A stretch of 64,000 bases of DNA from Actinomycetospora lemnae (GTDB lineage: Bacteria; Actinomycetota; Actinomycetes; Mycobacteriales; Pseudonocardiaceae): assembly GCF_028737315.1 (NCBI RefSeq), contig NZ_JAQZAO010000009.1, positions 1 through 64,000 of the forward strand, read 5' to 3'. A program made the translations under genes and the position numbers. The notes beneath the pieces were generated by a model. The model was not told the DNA's origin, ran no database searches, and saw nothing but the letters and a program-made list of their open reading frames with translations. This document shows, piece after piece, positions 35,018 through 42,853 of the stretch. How positions within the stretch are numbered: position 1 is the stretch's first letter; the number at the start of each line of letters is the position of its first letter.

Positions 35018-35431
35018 GTGGCCTTGGGTGAGCTGGAGCGCGCGGTGATGGCGCAGCTGTGGGCCGCTCCCGGCCCCCTGACCGTCCGTGAGGTGCACGA
35101 CCGGCTCGATCGCGAGCTCGCGTACACCACGGTGATGACGGTCCTCGGACGCCTCGCCAAGAAGGGCGTCGTCCGGCAGGAGCGCGACGGGAAGGCCTAC
35201 CGCTACGCGGCGGCCTCGACCCGTGAGCAGCTCGCGGCGTCCCTCATGCTCGACGCGCTGGGCGACGTCGGCGAGGACCGCACGGCCGCGCTCGTGGCGT
35301 TCGTCGACCGCGTCGGCCCCGAGGAGGCGGCCGCACTGCGGGCCGCCCTGCAGGCCGCACCCGCACCGGCGGGACCCCCCGAGGTGCCGCAGCCCAGGGT
35401 CGACGGCGAACAGTCCGGCCCCGAGTCGTGA
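35018..35431 (+). CDS. BlaI/MecI/CopY-family repressor
   Basis: A 137-residue winged-helix repressor: LGELERAVMAQLWAAPGPLTVREVHDRL, then LAYTTVMTVLGRLAKKGVVRQERDGKAYRY, the family hallmark. The C-terminal dimerisation helix follows, then a Pro-rich tail in place of a longer domain. GTG 35018 was chosen over ATG 35009 because TAGGAT lies seven bases upstream and homology begins at LGELE. Two 17-bp dyads between it and cydA suggest it controls both itself and the cytochrome bd operon. The M56 protease gene follows. Confidence 0.9.
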   Translation: MALGELERAVMAQLWAAPGPLTVREVHDRLDRELAYTTVMTVLGRLAKKGVVRQERDGKAYRYAAASTREQLAASLMLDALGDVGEDRTAALVAFVDRVGPEEAAALRAALQAAPAPAGPPEVPQPRVDGEQSGPES

Positions 35432-35462
35432 TCTAGACCCCACCGGCCCAGACTGGTCAACC

Positions 35463-36365
35463 ATGGCCTCGGTGTGGCTGGCCGTGCTGGCCCTCGTGCT
35501 GGCCGGCCCCGTCCCGTCCGCGCTCGCGCGCGCCCGGTGGCCCCAGCGCGTGCCCCGGGCCGCCATCGTCCTGTGGCAGGCCATCGCGCTCGCCGCGGTG
35601 CTCGCCGCCGTCGGCAGCGCCCTCGCCGCCCCCGAGGAGCTCCTGCGCGCCCTCGGACCCGAGCAGCGGCGCGGCACGGCGATGGTGGTGGCCGTCGCCG
35701 TCGCCGCGGTCCTCGCCGGGCTCATCGTCCTGCGCCTGCTCGGCGTGCTCGTGCTGCTCGCGGTGCGCACCCGGCGACGGCGCGCGCGGCACCGGGACAT
35801 GGTCGACCTGCTCGACCGCGCCGAGCGCAGCGCGCTCGTCGGCGGGGCGGGGGCGAAGACGGTGCTGCGGGTGCTCGACGGGGCGGTCCCCTTCGCCTAC
35901 TGCGTGCCCGGGCGGGCGCCGCGGGTGGTGGTCACCGAGGCCGCCCTCGACACGCTCGACGACGACGAGCTGCGCGCCGTCCTCGCCCACGAGCAGGCCC
36001 ACCTCGACGCCCGCCACGACCTCGTGCGCGAGGGCTTCGTCGCCCTGCACCAGGCGTTCCCGGTGCTCGTGCGCAGCCGGCAGGCCCGCGACGCCGTCGG
36101 CCTGCTGCTGGAGATGCTAGCCGACGACGCCGGCCGCGCCCGTTGCTCGGACGCCGCGATGGCGGGCGCGCTCGAGGCGTTCCTCGCCACCGGCGACACC
36201 GAGGTCGGCGCGCGCCTCGAACGCGTCCGCGCCCGTCGCTGCGGCGGCCGGGCCCTCGCGACCGGGACCTACCTCGCCGCGGCCGCGGTCGTCGTCGTGC
36301 CGACCGTCGGCGTCGTCATCCCCTGGCTGTCGGTGGCCCTGCCGGCCGCGGGCGTCCTGCGCTGA
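35463..36365 (+). CDS. M56-family (BlaR1/MecR1-type) membrane metalloprotease without sensor domain
   Basis: A 300-residue membrane protease. Hydrophobic segments lie at residues 1-20, 35-55, 75-105 and 270-295. The zinc motif is LAHEQAHLDARHD (about residue 180), with downstream LLLEMLADDAGR supplying a further acidic ligand. BlaR1 normally adds a penicillin-binding sensor domain; none is present here. By analogy it would cleave the adjacent BlaI-type repressor in response to an unknown signal. CAGACT eight bases before the ATG may be its own leaderless promoter. Confidence 0.85.
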   Translation: MASVWLAVLALVLAGPVPSALARARWPQRVPRAAIVLWQAIALAAVLAAVGSALAAPEELLRALGPEQRRGTAMVVAVAVAAVLAGLIVLRLLGVLVLLAVRTRRRRARHRDMVDLLDRAERSALVGGAGAKTVLRVLDGAVPFAYCVPGRAPRVVVTEAALDTLDDDELRAVLAHEQAHLDARHDLVREGFVALHQAFPVLVRSRQARDAVGLLLEMLADDAGRARCSDAAMAGALEAFLATGDTEVGARLERVRARRCGGRALATGTYLAAAAVVVVPTVGVVIPWLSVALPAAGVLR

Positions 36366-36370
36366 GGGGC

Positions 36371-36423
36371 GCCGCGAACGCGCCCTTCGTGCGCGTAGAA
36401 GCAGCGAACAGCGCGTTCGCTGC
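36371..36423 (+). repeat. 53-bp palindrome-containing repeat, copy C (intergenic)
   Basis: Lies between the stop of the M56 gene (36365) and the stop of the convergent meaB (36473). It is 49/53 identical to copy B in cydDC. Here it may act as a bidirectional terminator. It is followed by three direct CACCCGGCG/CACCCGACG-like units. Confidence 0.85.
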
Positions 36424-36472
36424 GACCCACCCGGCGGCGCACCCGGCGACCCACCCGACGACCCACCCCACC

Positions 36473-37426
36473 TCAGCCCCGCACCGACGCCACGACCTCG
36501 TCGGCGGCGGCGTAGGGATCGAGCTCGCCGGCGACGACGCGCTCCGCCAGCTCGCCCAGCGCGGCGTCGCCCGACAGCTCGCGGATGCGCGCCCGCAGGT
36601 CGGCCAGCGCGATCGCCTCGATCTCGGCGCGCGCCCGGCGCCGCGGGCCCTCGGCGAGGCGGTCGTGGTCGGCCATCCAGGCGCGGTGGTCGTCGATGGC
36701 GGCGACGAGGTCGTCGATCCCCTGCCCGGTCGCGGCCACCGTGCGCACCACCGGCGGACGCCACGTCGGCCCCGACACCTCGCGGCGGTTGAGCGAGAGC
36801 ATGTGCTGCAGCTCGCGCACCGTGGCGTCGGCGCCGTCGCGGTCGGCCTTGTTGACCGCGAACACGTCGGCGACCTCGAGGATCCCCGCCTTGGCCGCCT
36901 GGACGCCGTCACCCATCCCGGGGGCGAGGAGCACGACCGTCGTGTCGGCCAGGGCCACGACCTCGACCTCGGACTGGCCCACCCCGACCGTCTCGACCAG
37001 GATCACGTCGCACCCGGCCGCGTCGAGCACCCGCAGCGCCTGCGGCGTCGCGGCCGCGAGCCCGCCGAGATGGCCGCGCGTGGCCATCGACCGGATGAAC
37101 ACGCCCGGGTCGGTCGCGTGCTCGCCCATCCGCACCCGGTCGCCGAGCAGCGCGCCGCCGGAGAACGGCGAGCTGGGGTCGACGGCGAGGACGCCGACGC
37201 GCCGGTCGTCGGCCCGCAACGCGCTGACCAGCGCGGACGTCGTCGTCGACTTCCCCACCCCGGGCGAGCCGGTGAGCCCGACGACCCGCGCCCGCCCGGT
37301 GTAGGGGGCGAGCGCCGCCGCGAGCTCGCGCAGGCGCGGACTGCCGTCCTCCACCAGGGAGATCAGGCGGGCCACCGCGCGCGGCACGCCTTCCCGCGCG
37401 TCGGCGACGAGCCGGTCCAGGTCCAC
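36473..37426 (-). CDS. meaB: Methylmalonyl-CoA mutase-associated GTPase MeaB
   Basis: A 317-residue G3E-type GTPase that guards adenosylcobalamin loading and reactivation of acyl-CoA mutases. P-loop GLTGSPGVGKST (about residue 45), switch region DPSSPFSGGALLGDRVRM, ETVGVGQSEVE (about 133), and NKAD (about 180) are all canonical for MeaB/ArgK. GTG 37426 follows TACCCT by eight bases, so the transcript is probably leaderless; the longer ORF to 37486 is rejected. It could serve the ethylmalonyl-CoA mutase at 50.5-52.5 kb. Confidence 0.9.
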   Translation of the reverse strand: MDLDRLVADAREGVPRAVARLISLVEDGSPRLRELAAALAPYTGRARVVGLTGSPGVGKSTTTSALVSALRADDRRVGVLAVDPSSPFSGGALLGDRVRMGEHATDPGVFIRSMATRGHLGGLAAATPQALRVLDAAGCDVILVETVGVGQSEVEVVALADTTVVLLAPGMGDGVQAAKAGILEVADVFAVNKADRDGADATVRELQHMLSLNRREVSGPTWRPPVVRTVAATGQGIDDLVAAIDDHRAWMADHDRLAEGPRRRARAEIEAIALADLRARIRELSGDAALGELAERVVAGELDPYAAADEVVASVRG

Positions 37427-37434
37427 GGCGCGCG

Positions 37435-37440
37435 AGGGTA
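37435..37440 (-). promoter_or_regulatory. meaB: -10 element, leaderless meaB
   Basis: TACCCT on the minus strand, eight bases before GTG 37426. Confidence 0.5.
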
Positions 37441-37528
37441 CCGAGCGACACCTCCGTGGCCGGGACGAGACTGCAAGGTATCCCAAGCGTGCGCTGCATC
37501 ACGGGGCGAATACTTCGATTCAGACCGT

Positions 37529-37534
37529 TACCCT
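37529..37534 (+). promoter_or_regulatory. -10 element, leaderless epimerase gene
   Basis: TACCCT seven bases before the ATG at 37542. Confidence 0.5.
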
Positions 37535-37541
37535 GCCCGCC

Positions 37542-38006
37542 ATGGCATCCGACGGGGCAGGCCACCTGGCCGGCAGCGGCATCACCACCATCGACCACGT
37601 GGGGATCGCCGTGCCGGACCTCGACGCCGCGATCGCGTGGTACGCCGAGAACCTCGGCCTGGTCGCCACCCACCAGGAGACCAACGACGAGCAGGGCGTG
37701 CGCGAGGCGATGCTGCACGCGCCCGGTGACGACACCGGCCCGGCGGTCCAGCTGCTGGCGCCGCTGTCGGAGTCGTCGACGATCGCGAAGTTCATCGACC
37801 GCAACGGTCCCGGCCTGCAGCAGGTGGCCTACCGGGTCACCGACGTCGAGGCCAGCGCGGAGGCCCTGCGCGCGAAGGGCCTGCGGCTGCTCTACGACGC
37901 CCCGCGCCGGGGCACCGCGGGGTCGCGCGTCAACTTCGTGCACCCCAAGGACGCCGGTGGGGTGCTCGTCGAGCTCGTCGAGCCCGCCGCCGAGCCCATC
38001 CACTAG
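37542..38006 (+). CDS. mce: Methylmalonyl/ethylmalonyl-CoA epimerase (VOC family)
   Basis: A 154-residue VOC-fold metalloenzyme that interconverts 2R and 2S alkylmalonyl-CoA. TTIDHVGIAVPDLDAAIAWY opens the first beta-alpha-beta-beta-beta module. LQQVAYRVTDVEASAEALRAKGLRLL and FVHPKDAGGVLVELVE form the second, with His and Glu ligands (DHVG, ELVE). The short acidic/hydrophilic start is normal. Its place next to ccr suggests it serves the ethylmalonyl-CoA pathway. It is divergent from meaB; the intergenic 115 bases carry both -10 elements. Confidence 0.92.
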   Translation: MASDGAGHLAGSGITTIDHVGIAVPDLDAAIAWYAENLGLVATHQETNDEQGVREAMLHAPGDDTGPAVQLLAPLSESSTIAKFIDRNGPGLQQVAYRVTDVEASAEALRAKGLRLLYDAPRRGTAGSRVNFVHPKDAGGVLVELVEPAAEPIH

Positions 38007-38043
38007 TCGGCCGACACCGTCACACCCCGGTCCCCGCGGCCGT

Positions 38044-38060
38044 TACCGGTCGGTAGCCTC
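38044..38060 (+). promoter_or_regulatory. Candidate operator/promoter shared by ccr and ecm
   Basis: TACCGGTCGGTAGCCTC overlaps the ccr -10 (TAGCCT, 38054-38059). The ecm promoter has GACCCGTCGGTAACATC on its coding strand; 13 of 17 positions match. TACCG-GT-CGGTA is also an inverted repeat typical of TetR operators. Confidence 0.4.
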
Positions 38061-38090
38061 GCGCCACCGCACCAGACCCGGAGGCAAGAA

Positions 38091-39422
38091 GTGCAGGACA
38101 TCCGCGACGCCATCCTCGCCGACGACACCGCCGCCCTGGCCGGGCTCTCGGTCCCCGAGTCGTACAAGGGGATCACCGTGCACGCCGACGAGGCCGACAT
38201 GTTCGAGGGGATGGCCTCGCGGGAGAAGGACCCGCGCAAGTCGCTGCACCTCGACGACGTCGCCACGCCGGACGTGGCCCCGGGCGAGGCGCTGGTGGCC
38301 GTCATGGCCAGCGCCATCAACTACAACACCGTCTGGACCTCGATCTTCGAGCCGGTCTCGACGTTCAGCTTCCTCAAGCGGTACGGCAAGATCTCGCCGC
38401 TGGCCAAGCGCCACGACCTTCCGTACCACGTGGTCGGCTCCGACCTCGCCGGCGTCGTGCTCAAGACCGGCGAGGGCGTGCACGCCTGGAAGCCCGGCGA
38501 CAAGGTCGTCGCGCACTGCCTGTCGGTCGAGCTCGAGGCCCCCGAGGGCCACGACGACACGATGATGGACCCGGAGCAGCGCATCTGGGGCTTCGAGACC
38601 AACTTCGGCGGCCTCGCCGAGCTGGCCCTGGTCAAGACCAACCAGCTCATGCCCAAGCCGGAGCACCTGACCTGGGAGGAGGCCGCCTCCCCCGGCCTGG
38701 TCAACTCCACGGCCTACCGCCAGCTGGTCTCGCCGCACGGCGCGAACATGACCCAGGGCGACGTGGTGCTCATCTGGGGTGCCTCGGGCGGCCTCGGCTC
38801 GTACGCCACGCAGTTCGCCCTCAACGGCGGCGCGACCCCGGTGTGCGTGGTCTCCAGCCCGGAGAAGGCCGAGATCTGCCGCAAGATGGGCGCCGAGCTG
38901 ATCATCGACCGCTCGGAGGAGGGCTACAAGTTCTGGTCCGACCCCGAGACGCAGGACCCGCGCGAGTGGAAGCGCTTCGGCCAGCGCATCCGTGAGCTCA
39001 CCGGCGGCGACGACCCGGACATCGTCTTCGAGCACCCGGGCCGCGAGACCTTCGGCGCCAGCGTCTACGTCGCCAAGCGCGGCGGCACGATCGTCACCTG
39101 CGCGTCGACCTCGGGCTTCATGCACCAGTACGACAACCGCTACCTGTGGATGAACCTCAAGCGGATCATCGGGTCGCACTTCGCCAACTACAAGGAGGCC
39201 TACCTGGCCAACCGCCTCGTGGCGAAGGGCCAGATCCACCCGACCGTGTCGCGGGTCTACCCGCTGCACGAGACCGGCGAGGCCGCGAACGACGTGCACC
39301 ACAACAGCCACCAGGGCAAGGTCGGCGTGCTCTGCCTCGCGCCCGAGGAGGGTCTCGGCGTCACCGACACCGAGAAGCGCGAGCAGCACCTCGAGGGCAT
39401 CAACCGCTTCCGCGGGGTCTGA
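38091..39422 (+). CDS. ccr: Crotonyl-CoA carboxylase/reductase
   Basis: A 443-residue MDR-family enzyme that reductively carboxylates crotonyl-CoA to ethylmalonyl-CoA with NADPH and CO2, the key step of the ethylmalonyl-CoA pathway. Full family signature: MASAINYNTVWTSIFEP, SDLAGVVLKTGEGVHAWKPGD, the dinucleotide motif IWGASGGLGSYATQFALNGGATPVCVV (read as adjacent blocks), then EHPGRETFGASVYVAKRGG and FANYKEAYLANRLV. The length is canonical. GTG start with GGAGG six bases upstream. An inverted repeat at 39453-39485 terminates it. Confidence 0.95.
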   Translation: MQDIRDAILADDTAALAGLSVPESYKGITVHADEADMFEGMASREKDPRKSLHLDDVATPDVAPGEALVAVMASAINYNTVWTSIFEPVSTFSFLKRYGKISPLAKRHDLPYHVVGSDLAGVVLKTGEGVHAWKPGDKVVAHCLSVELEAPEGHDDTMMDPEQRIWGFETNFGGLAELALVKTNQLMPKPEHLTWEEAASPGLVNSTAYRQLVSPHGANMTQGDVVLIWGASGGLGSYATQFALNGGATPVCVVSSPEKAEICRKMGAELIIDRSEEGYKFWSDPETQDPREWKRFGQRIRELTGGDDPDIVFEHPGRETFGASVYVAKRGGTIVTCASTSGFMHQYDNRYLWMNLKRIIGSHFANYKEAYLANRLVAKGQIHPTVSRVYPLHETGEAANDVHHNSHQGKVGVLCLAPEEGLGVTDTEKREQHLEGINRFRGV

Positions 39423-39452
39423 TGGCCGCCCCGACGACGCCGGCGTGTCGCG

Positions 39453-39485
39453 CGGACGGGTGGGCGCGTGTCGCTCACCCGTCCG
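39453..39485 (+). terminator. Hairpin downstream of ccr
   Basis: CGGACGGGTG and CACCCGTCCG form a 10-bp perfect stem with a 13-base loop, 31 bases after the ccr stop. No U-tract. Confidence 0.55.
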
Positions 39486-39508
39486 TGGTTGGCCCCCCGT
39501 CCCGCCGG

Positions 39509-39514
39509 TACCGT
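39509..39514 (+). promoter_or_regulatory. -10 element, leaderless coiled-coil gene
   Basis: TACCGT seven bases before the ATG at 39522. Confidence 0.5.
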
Positions 39515-39521
39515 GAGCCGC

Positions 39522-40727
39522 ATGCCCTCTGACGAGCACGAACTGTTGCCGCTGGGGACCGGCTTCGACGTCGTGCGCCGCGGTTACGACCGCGGTCAGG
39601 TCGAGGAGCACCTCGACCGCGTCGAGGCGGACCTGCGGATCCTCACCGCCGACCGCGACGCCGCCGTGCACCAGGCGACCGAGCTCGCCCGGGCGCTCGA
39701 CCACCACCGGGCACACGTCGAGGACCTCCGCGCGCAGGTCGACCGCCTGTCGGCGCCGCCGGACACCATGGAGGGCCTCTCCGAGCGCCTCCAGCGGATG
39801 CTGCGCCTGGCGCAGGACGAGACGCGGGCGATGCGCGAGGAGGCCGCGGACGCGGCCCGTCGGGTCCGCGAGGACGCCGACGAGTACGCCCGCCGCACGC
39901 GCCACAGCGCCGACGAGTACGGCCGCCGCACCGTCGAGCAGGCCGACGAGCACGCGCGCGCCACCGTCGCCGAGGCCGAGGATCGGGCCCGCCACACGGT
40001 CGAGCAGGCCGAGGAGCAGGCGCGCGCCACGCTCGACGAGGCCCACCGCCAGGCCCGCGAGATCCACGAGCAGGCCGAGGCCGAGGCCGCCGAGGCCCGC
40101 ACCCGCTACGACGGCGGGATCGCCGACAACGAGCAGCGGCGCCGGGCGATGGAGGACGAGCACCGCGGCGTCATGGAGGCCGCGCGCGCCGAGGCCGCCC
40201 GCCTGCGCCAGGAGTCCGAGCGCGAGCGCGACCGGCTCGACGCCGAGGGCCGCGCGTCCCGCGAGCAGGTCGAGCACGACTTCGCGGTCGCGATGGCGGC
40301 GCGGCGGCGCGAGGCCATGCGCCAGCTCGAGGCCGAGGAGCAGGCCTCGAAGGAGCGCTCCGAGAAGCACGTCCAGGACGCGGCCGAGGAGGCCCGCCGC
40401 CGCCTGCGGGAGGCCGACGCCGAGGTCGCGGACCTGCGGCGCCTGCGCGACCGCGTCGGCCAGCAGCTGGCCACCCTGCGCGCGGCGCTCGGGGCCCTGC
40501 CCACGATGGACGCGTTCCCCGAGGAGGGCAGCACCGGCGGGCGGCCCGTCCTGCCCGAGCCGCCCGCCCCCGGAGCGCCCGCGGCCGGACCGCGGCCGGC
40601 GGGCCCGCACGACGCCGAGCAGGGCGGCGGGGGCCACGGGAACGGCAGCAACGGGTCGACCGGATACGCCGGCGACCTGGGCGGCGCCGCCGCGCCCGAG
40701 CAGCGCAGCGCCGCGCCCACGCGCTAG
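39522..40727 (+). CDS. DivIVA-like / Scy-FilP-type coiled-coil protein
   Basis: A 401-residue protein. Residues 10-45 (GTGFDVVRRGYDRGQVEEHLDR) match the N-terminal DivIVA/Wag31-type membrane-curvature motif, followed by a coiled coil to about residue 330 that is rich in Glu, Arg and Ala (EQADEHARATVAEAEDRAR and similar repeats). The last 70 residues are Pro/Gly-rich and disordered. Such proteins act in polar growth or as cytoskeletal scaffolds in actinobacteria; that role is inferred. It has no operon partner and ends seven bases from the convergent small zinc-protein gene. Confidence 0.78.
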   Translation: MPSDEHELLPLGTGFDVVRRGYDRGQVEEHLDRVEADLRILTADRDAAVHQATELARALDHHRAHVEDLRAQVDRLSAPPDTMEGLSERLQRMLRLAQDETRAMREEAADAARRVREDADEYARRTRHSADEYGRRTVEQADEHARATVAEAEDRARHTVEQAEEQARATLDEAHRQAREIHEQAEAEAAEARTRYDGGIADNEQRRRAMEDEHRGVMEAARAEAARLRQESERERDRLDAEGRASREQVEHDFAVAMAARRREAMRQLEAEEQASKERSEKHVQDAAEEARRRLREADAEVADLRRLRDRVGQQLATLRAALGALPTMDAFPEEGSTGGRPVLPEPPAPGAPAAGPRPAGPHDAEQGGGGHGNGSNGSTGYAGDLGGAAAPEQRSAAPTR

Positions 40728-40734
40728 GGACCCG

Positions 40735-41007
40735 TCAGGGGCGGCGGGCCCGGCGCCAGCACCCGGTGTGCCAGTGCCGCCGCTCGACCGTGCCTTCCGG
40801 CTCGTCGGCCGGCCAGGCCACCACGTGCGGCGTGCCGGGCGGGATGTCCTGGTGGCAGCCCGGGCAGACGTAGGTCTTCGTCGCGGCCGTCCCGCTGATC
40901 GAGCGCACGGTCCAGCCGTCCTCGTCGCGCACCCACCCGCCCCGCAGCGGCGGGGGCGCCGGTGCGGGGCGGGCGGGGGACGACGAGCGCCGGGAGCGGC
41001 GGGGCAC
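40735..41007 (-). CDS. Small zinc-ribbon-like actinobacterial protein
   Basis: A 90-residue basic protein of a conserved actinobacterial family sometimes labelled ATP/GTP-binding protein, without evidence for nucleotide binding. The core GWTVRSISGTAATKTYVCPGCHQDIPPGTPHVVAWP is followed by RRHWHTGCW; CxxC plus HxxC gives a probable zinc site. The N-terminal 25 residues are Arg/Ser/Pro-rich. GTG start two bases after the stop of the 3-hydroxyacyl-CoA dehydrogenase gene, so it is probably co-transcribed with it. Confidence 0.75.
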   Translation of the reverse strand: MPRRSRRSSSPARPAPAPPPLRGGWVRDEDGWTVRSISGTAATKTYVCPGCHQDIPPGTPHVVAWPADEPEGTVERRHWHTGCWRRARRP

Positions 41008-41009
41008 CC

Positions 41010-42794
41010 TTACTTCTTCTGGTAGTCCCGGAAGCCCTGGCCGGTCTTGCGGCCGAGACGTCCCGCGGTCACCAGGTGCTCGAGCAGTGGCGCGGGCGCG
41101 AAGCCCGGGACGCGGAACTCCTGGTAGAGCGAACGCTCGATGGCGAGCGACACGTCCAGGCCCACGACGTCGAGCAGGGCGAACGGCCCCATGGGCAGCC
41201 CGCAGCCGTTCTTCATGGCCGAGTCGATGTCGTCGGCTCCTGCGTAGTTCGCCTCGAGCATGGCGACGGCGTCGTTGAGGTACGGGAAGAGCAGCGCGTT
41301 GACGATGAAGCCCGCGCGGTCCCCGCAGAGCACCGGGTGCTTGCCGATCTTCGCGGTGACCGCCCGCACCGTCGCGGTGACGTCGGGGGCCGTGGTGATC
41401 GGGCTGACGATCTCGACGAGCTTCATCACCGACGCCGGGTTGAAGAAGTGCATGCCGATGACGTCGTCGGGACGCTGCGTCGCCGCCGCGCACTCCACCA
41501 CCGGCAGCGACGAGGTCGTCGTCGCGAGGATCGCGCCGGGCTTGACGACGTCGTCGAGCGCGCCGAACACGGCCTGCTTGACCTCGAGGTCCTCGGCGAC
41601 GGCCTCGACCACGAGGTCGCAGTCGGCGAGGTCGTCGAAGCTCGTCGTCGGGCGGACGCGCGCCAGCGTCTCGTCGCGCGCGGACTCCGAGAGCTTGCCC
41701 TTGACGACGGCCTTCTCCAGCGACTTGCGGATGCCGGCGACGACGCCCTCGCCCTTGGCCTCGGTGCGCGCGCGGACGACCACGTCGTAGCCGGACTTCG
41801 CGAAGACCTCGGCGATGCCCGTGGCCATCGTGCCCGTGCCGACGACGCCGACGGTCTGCACCGGGCGCTGGCCGTCGCCGTCCTCGCCCGGGGGCGGCGG
41901 CGTCAGGTTGTCGGCGACGACCTCGGGCGAGCCGGGGGCGGCGTAGGTGTAGAAGCCGCGGCCGGACTTCCGGCCCAGCAGCCCGGCGGTGATCATCTGC
42001 TTGAGGATCGGCGCCGGCGCGTGCCGCTGGTTGCGCGACTGCCGGTACATCGTGTCGAGGATCTCGTAGGCCGTGTCGAGGCCGATGAGGTCCACCAGCG
42101 CGAGCGGCCCCATCGGGTAGCCGCAGCCGTAGCGCATCGCGGCGTCGAGGTCCTCGCGGCCGGCGTAGTGGGACTCGAACATCCCGACGGCCTGGTTGAG
42201 GTAGGTGAAGAGCAGGTTGTTGGCGATGAAGCCGGCGCGGTCGCCGCACACCACCGGGCTCTTGCCCAGCTTCACGGCCAGGTCGGTGACGTCGGTGAGC
42301 ACCTCGGGGTCGGTGACGACGGTGCGCACGACCTCGACGAGCTTCTGCACCGGCGCCGGGTTGAAGAAGTGCATGCCGACGACCTGGTGCGGGCGCTCGG
42401 TGCGCACCGACAGCTCGGTGATCGACAGCGACGAGGTGTTCGACGCGAAGATCGTCTCCGGGCCGCACACCTTGCTCAGCGCCGCGAACACCTCGGCCTT
42501 GAGCTCGAGGCGCTCGGGCACGGCCTCGACGACGAGGTCCACGTCGGCGAGGTCGTCGAGGTTCGTGGTGACCCGCACCCGGCCGAGCAGGGCCTCGCGA
42601 TCGTCGGCGGCCATCTTGGACCGGTCGACGGCGCGCTGGGTCGACGCCTCGAGGGTCTCGCGGCCGTGGGCGGCCGACGCCTCGTCGACCTCCACGGCGA
42701 CGACCTCGATGCCGCCCCGGGCGAACACCTCGACGATCCCGGCCCCCATCGTGCCGAGACCGACCACTCCGACCCGGGCGAATTCGCGCGCCAC
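41010..42794 (-). CDS. Tandem-duplicated 3-hydroxyacyl-CoA dehydrogenase
   Basis: A 594-residue protein made of two complete 3-hydroxybutyryl-CoA dehydrogenase modules. Module 1 (residues 1-290): GVVGLGTMGAGI, EAVPERLELK, SNTSSLSI, GMHFFNPAPVQKLVE, RYGCGYPMGPLALVDLIGLD. Module 2 (about 305-594): GVVGTGTMATGI, EAVAEDLEVK, TTTSSLPV, GMHFFNPASVMKLVE, KNGCGLPMGPFALLDVVGLD. Both keep the His-Glu pair and the NAD-binding glycines, so both may be active. GTG 42794 has AGGAAGG upstream. It can interconvert acetoacetyl-CoA and 3-hydroxybutyryl-CoA. Confidence 0.92.
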   Translation of the reverse strand: MAREFARVGVVGLGTMGAGIVEVFARGGIEVVAVEVDEASAAHGRETLEASTQRAVDRSKMAADDREALLGRVRVTTNLDDLADVDLVVEAVPERLELKAEVFAALSKVCGPETIFASNTSSLSITELSVRTERPHQVVGMHFFNPAPVQKLVEVVRTVVTDPEVLTDVTDLAVKLGKSPVVCGDRAGFIANNLLFTYLNQAVGMFESHYAGREDLDAAMRYGCGYPMGPLALVDLIGLDTAYEILDTMYRQSRNQRHAPAPILKQMITAGLLGRKSGRGFYTYAAPGSPEVVADNLTPPPPGEDGDGQRPVQTVGVVGTGTMATGIAEVFAKSGYDVVVRARTEAKGEGVVAGIRKSLEKAVVKGKLSESARDETLARVRPTTSFDDLADCDLVVEAVAEDLEVKQAVFGALDDVVKPGAILATTTSSLPVVECAAATQRPDDVIGMHFFNPASVMKLVEIVSPITTAPDVTATVRAVTAKIGKHPVLCGDRAGFIVNALLFPYLNDAVAMLEANYAGADDIDSAMKNGCGLPMGPFALLDVVGLDVSLAIERSLYQEFRVPGFAPAPLLEHLVTAGRLGRKTGQGFRDYQKK

Positions 42795-42853
42795 GTCGTG
42801 CCCTTCCTGCCGACGACGGTTACCGGCGCGATCCTGCCATGCGTGCCGTCGTC

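Noticed and set aside
36473-37486. Longer MeaB starting at 37486
   Set aside because: The extra 20 residues are Arg/Ser-rich without homology, and a -10 element lies within that stretch just before GTG 37426.
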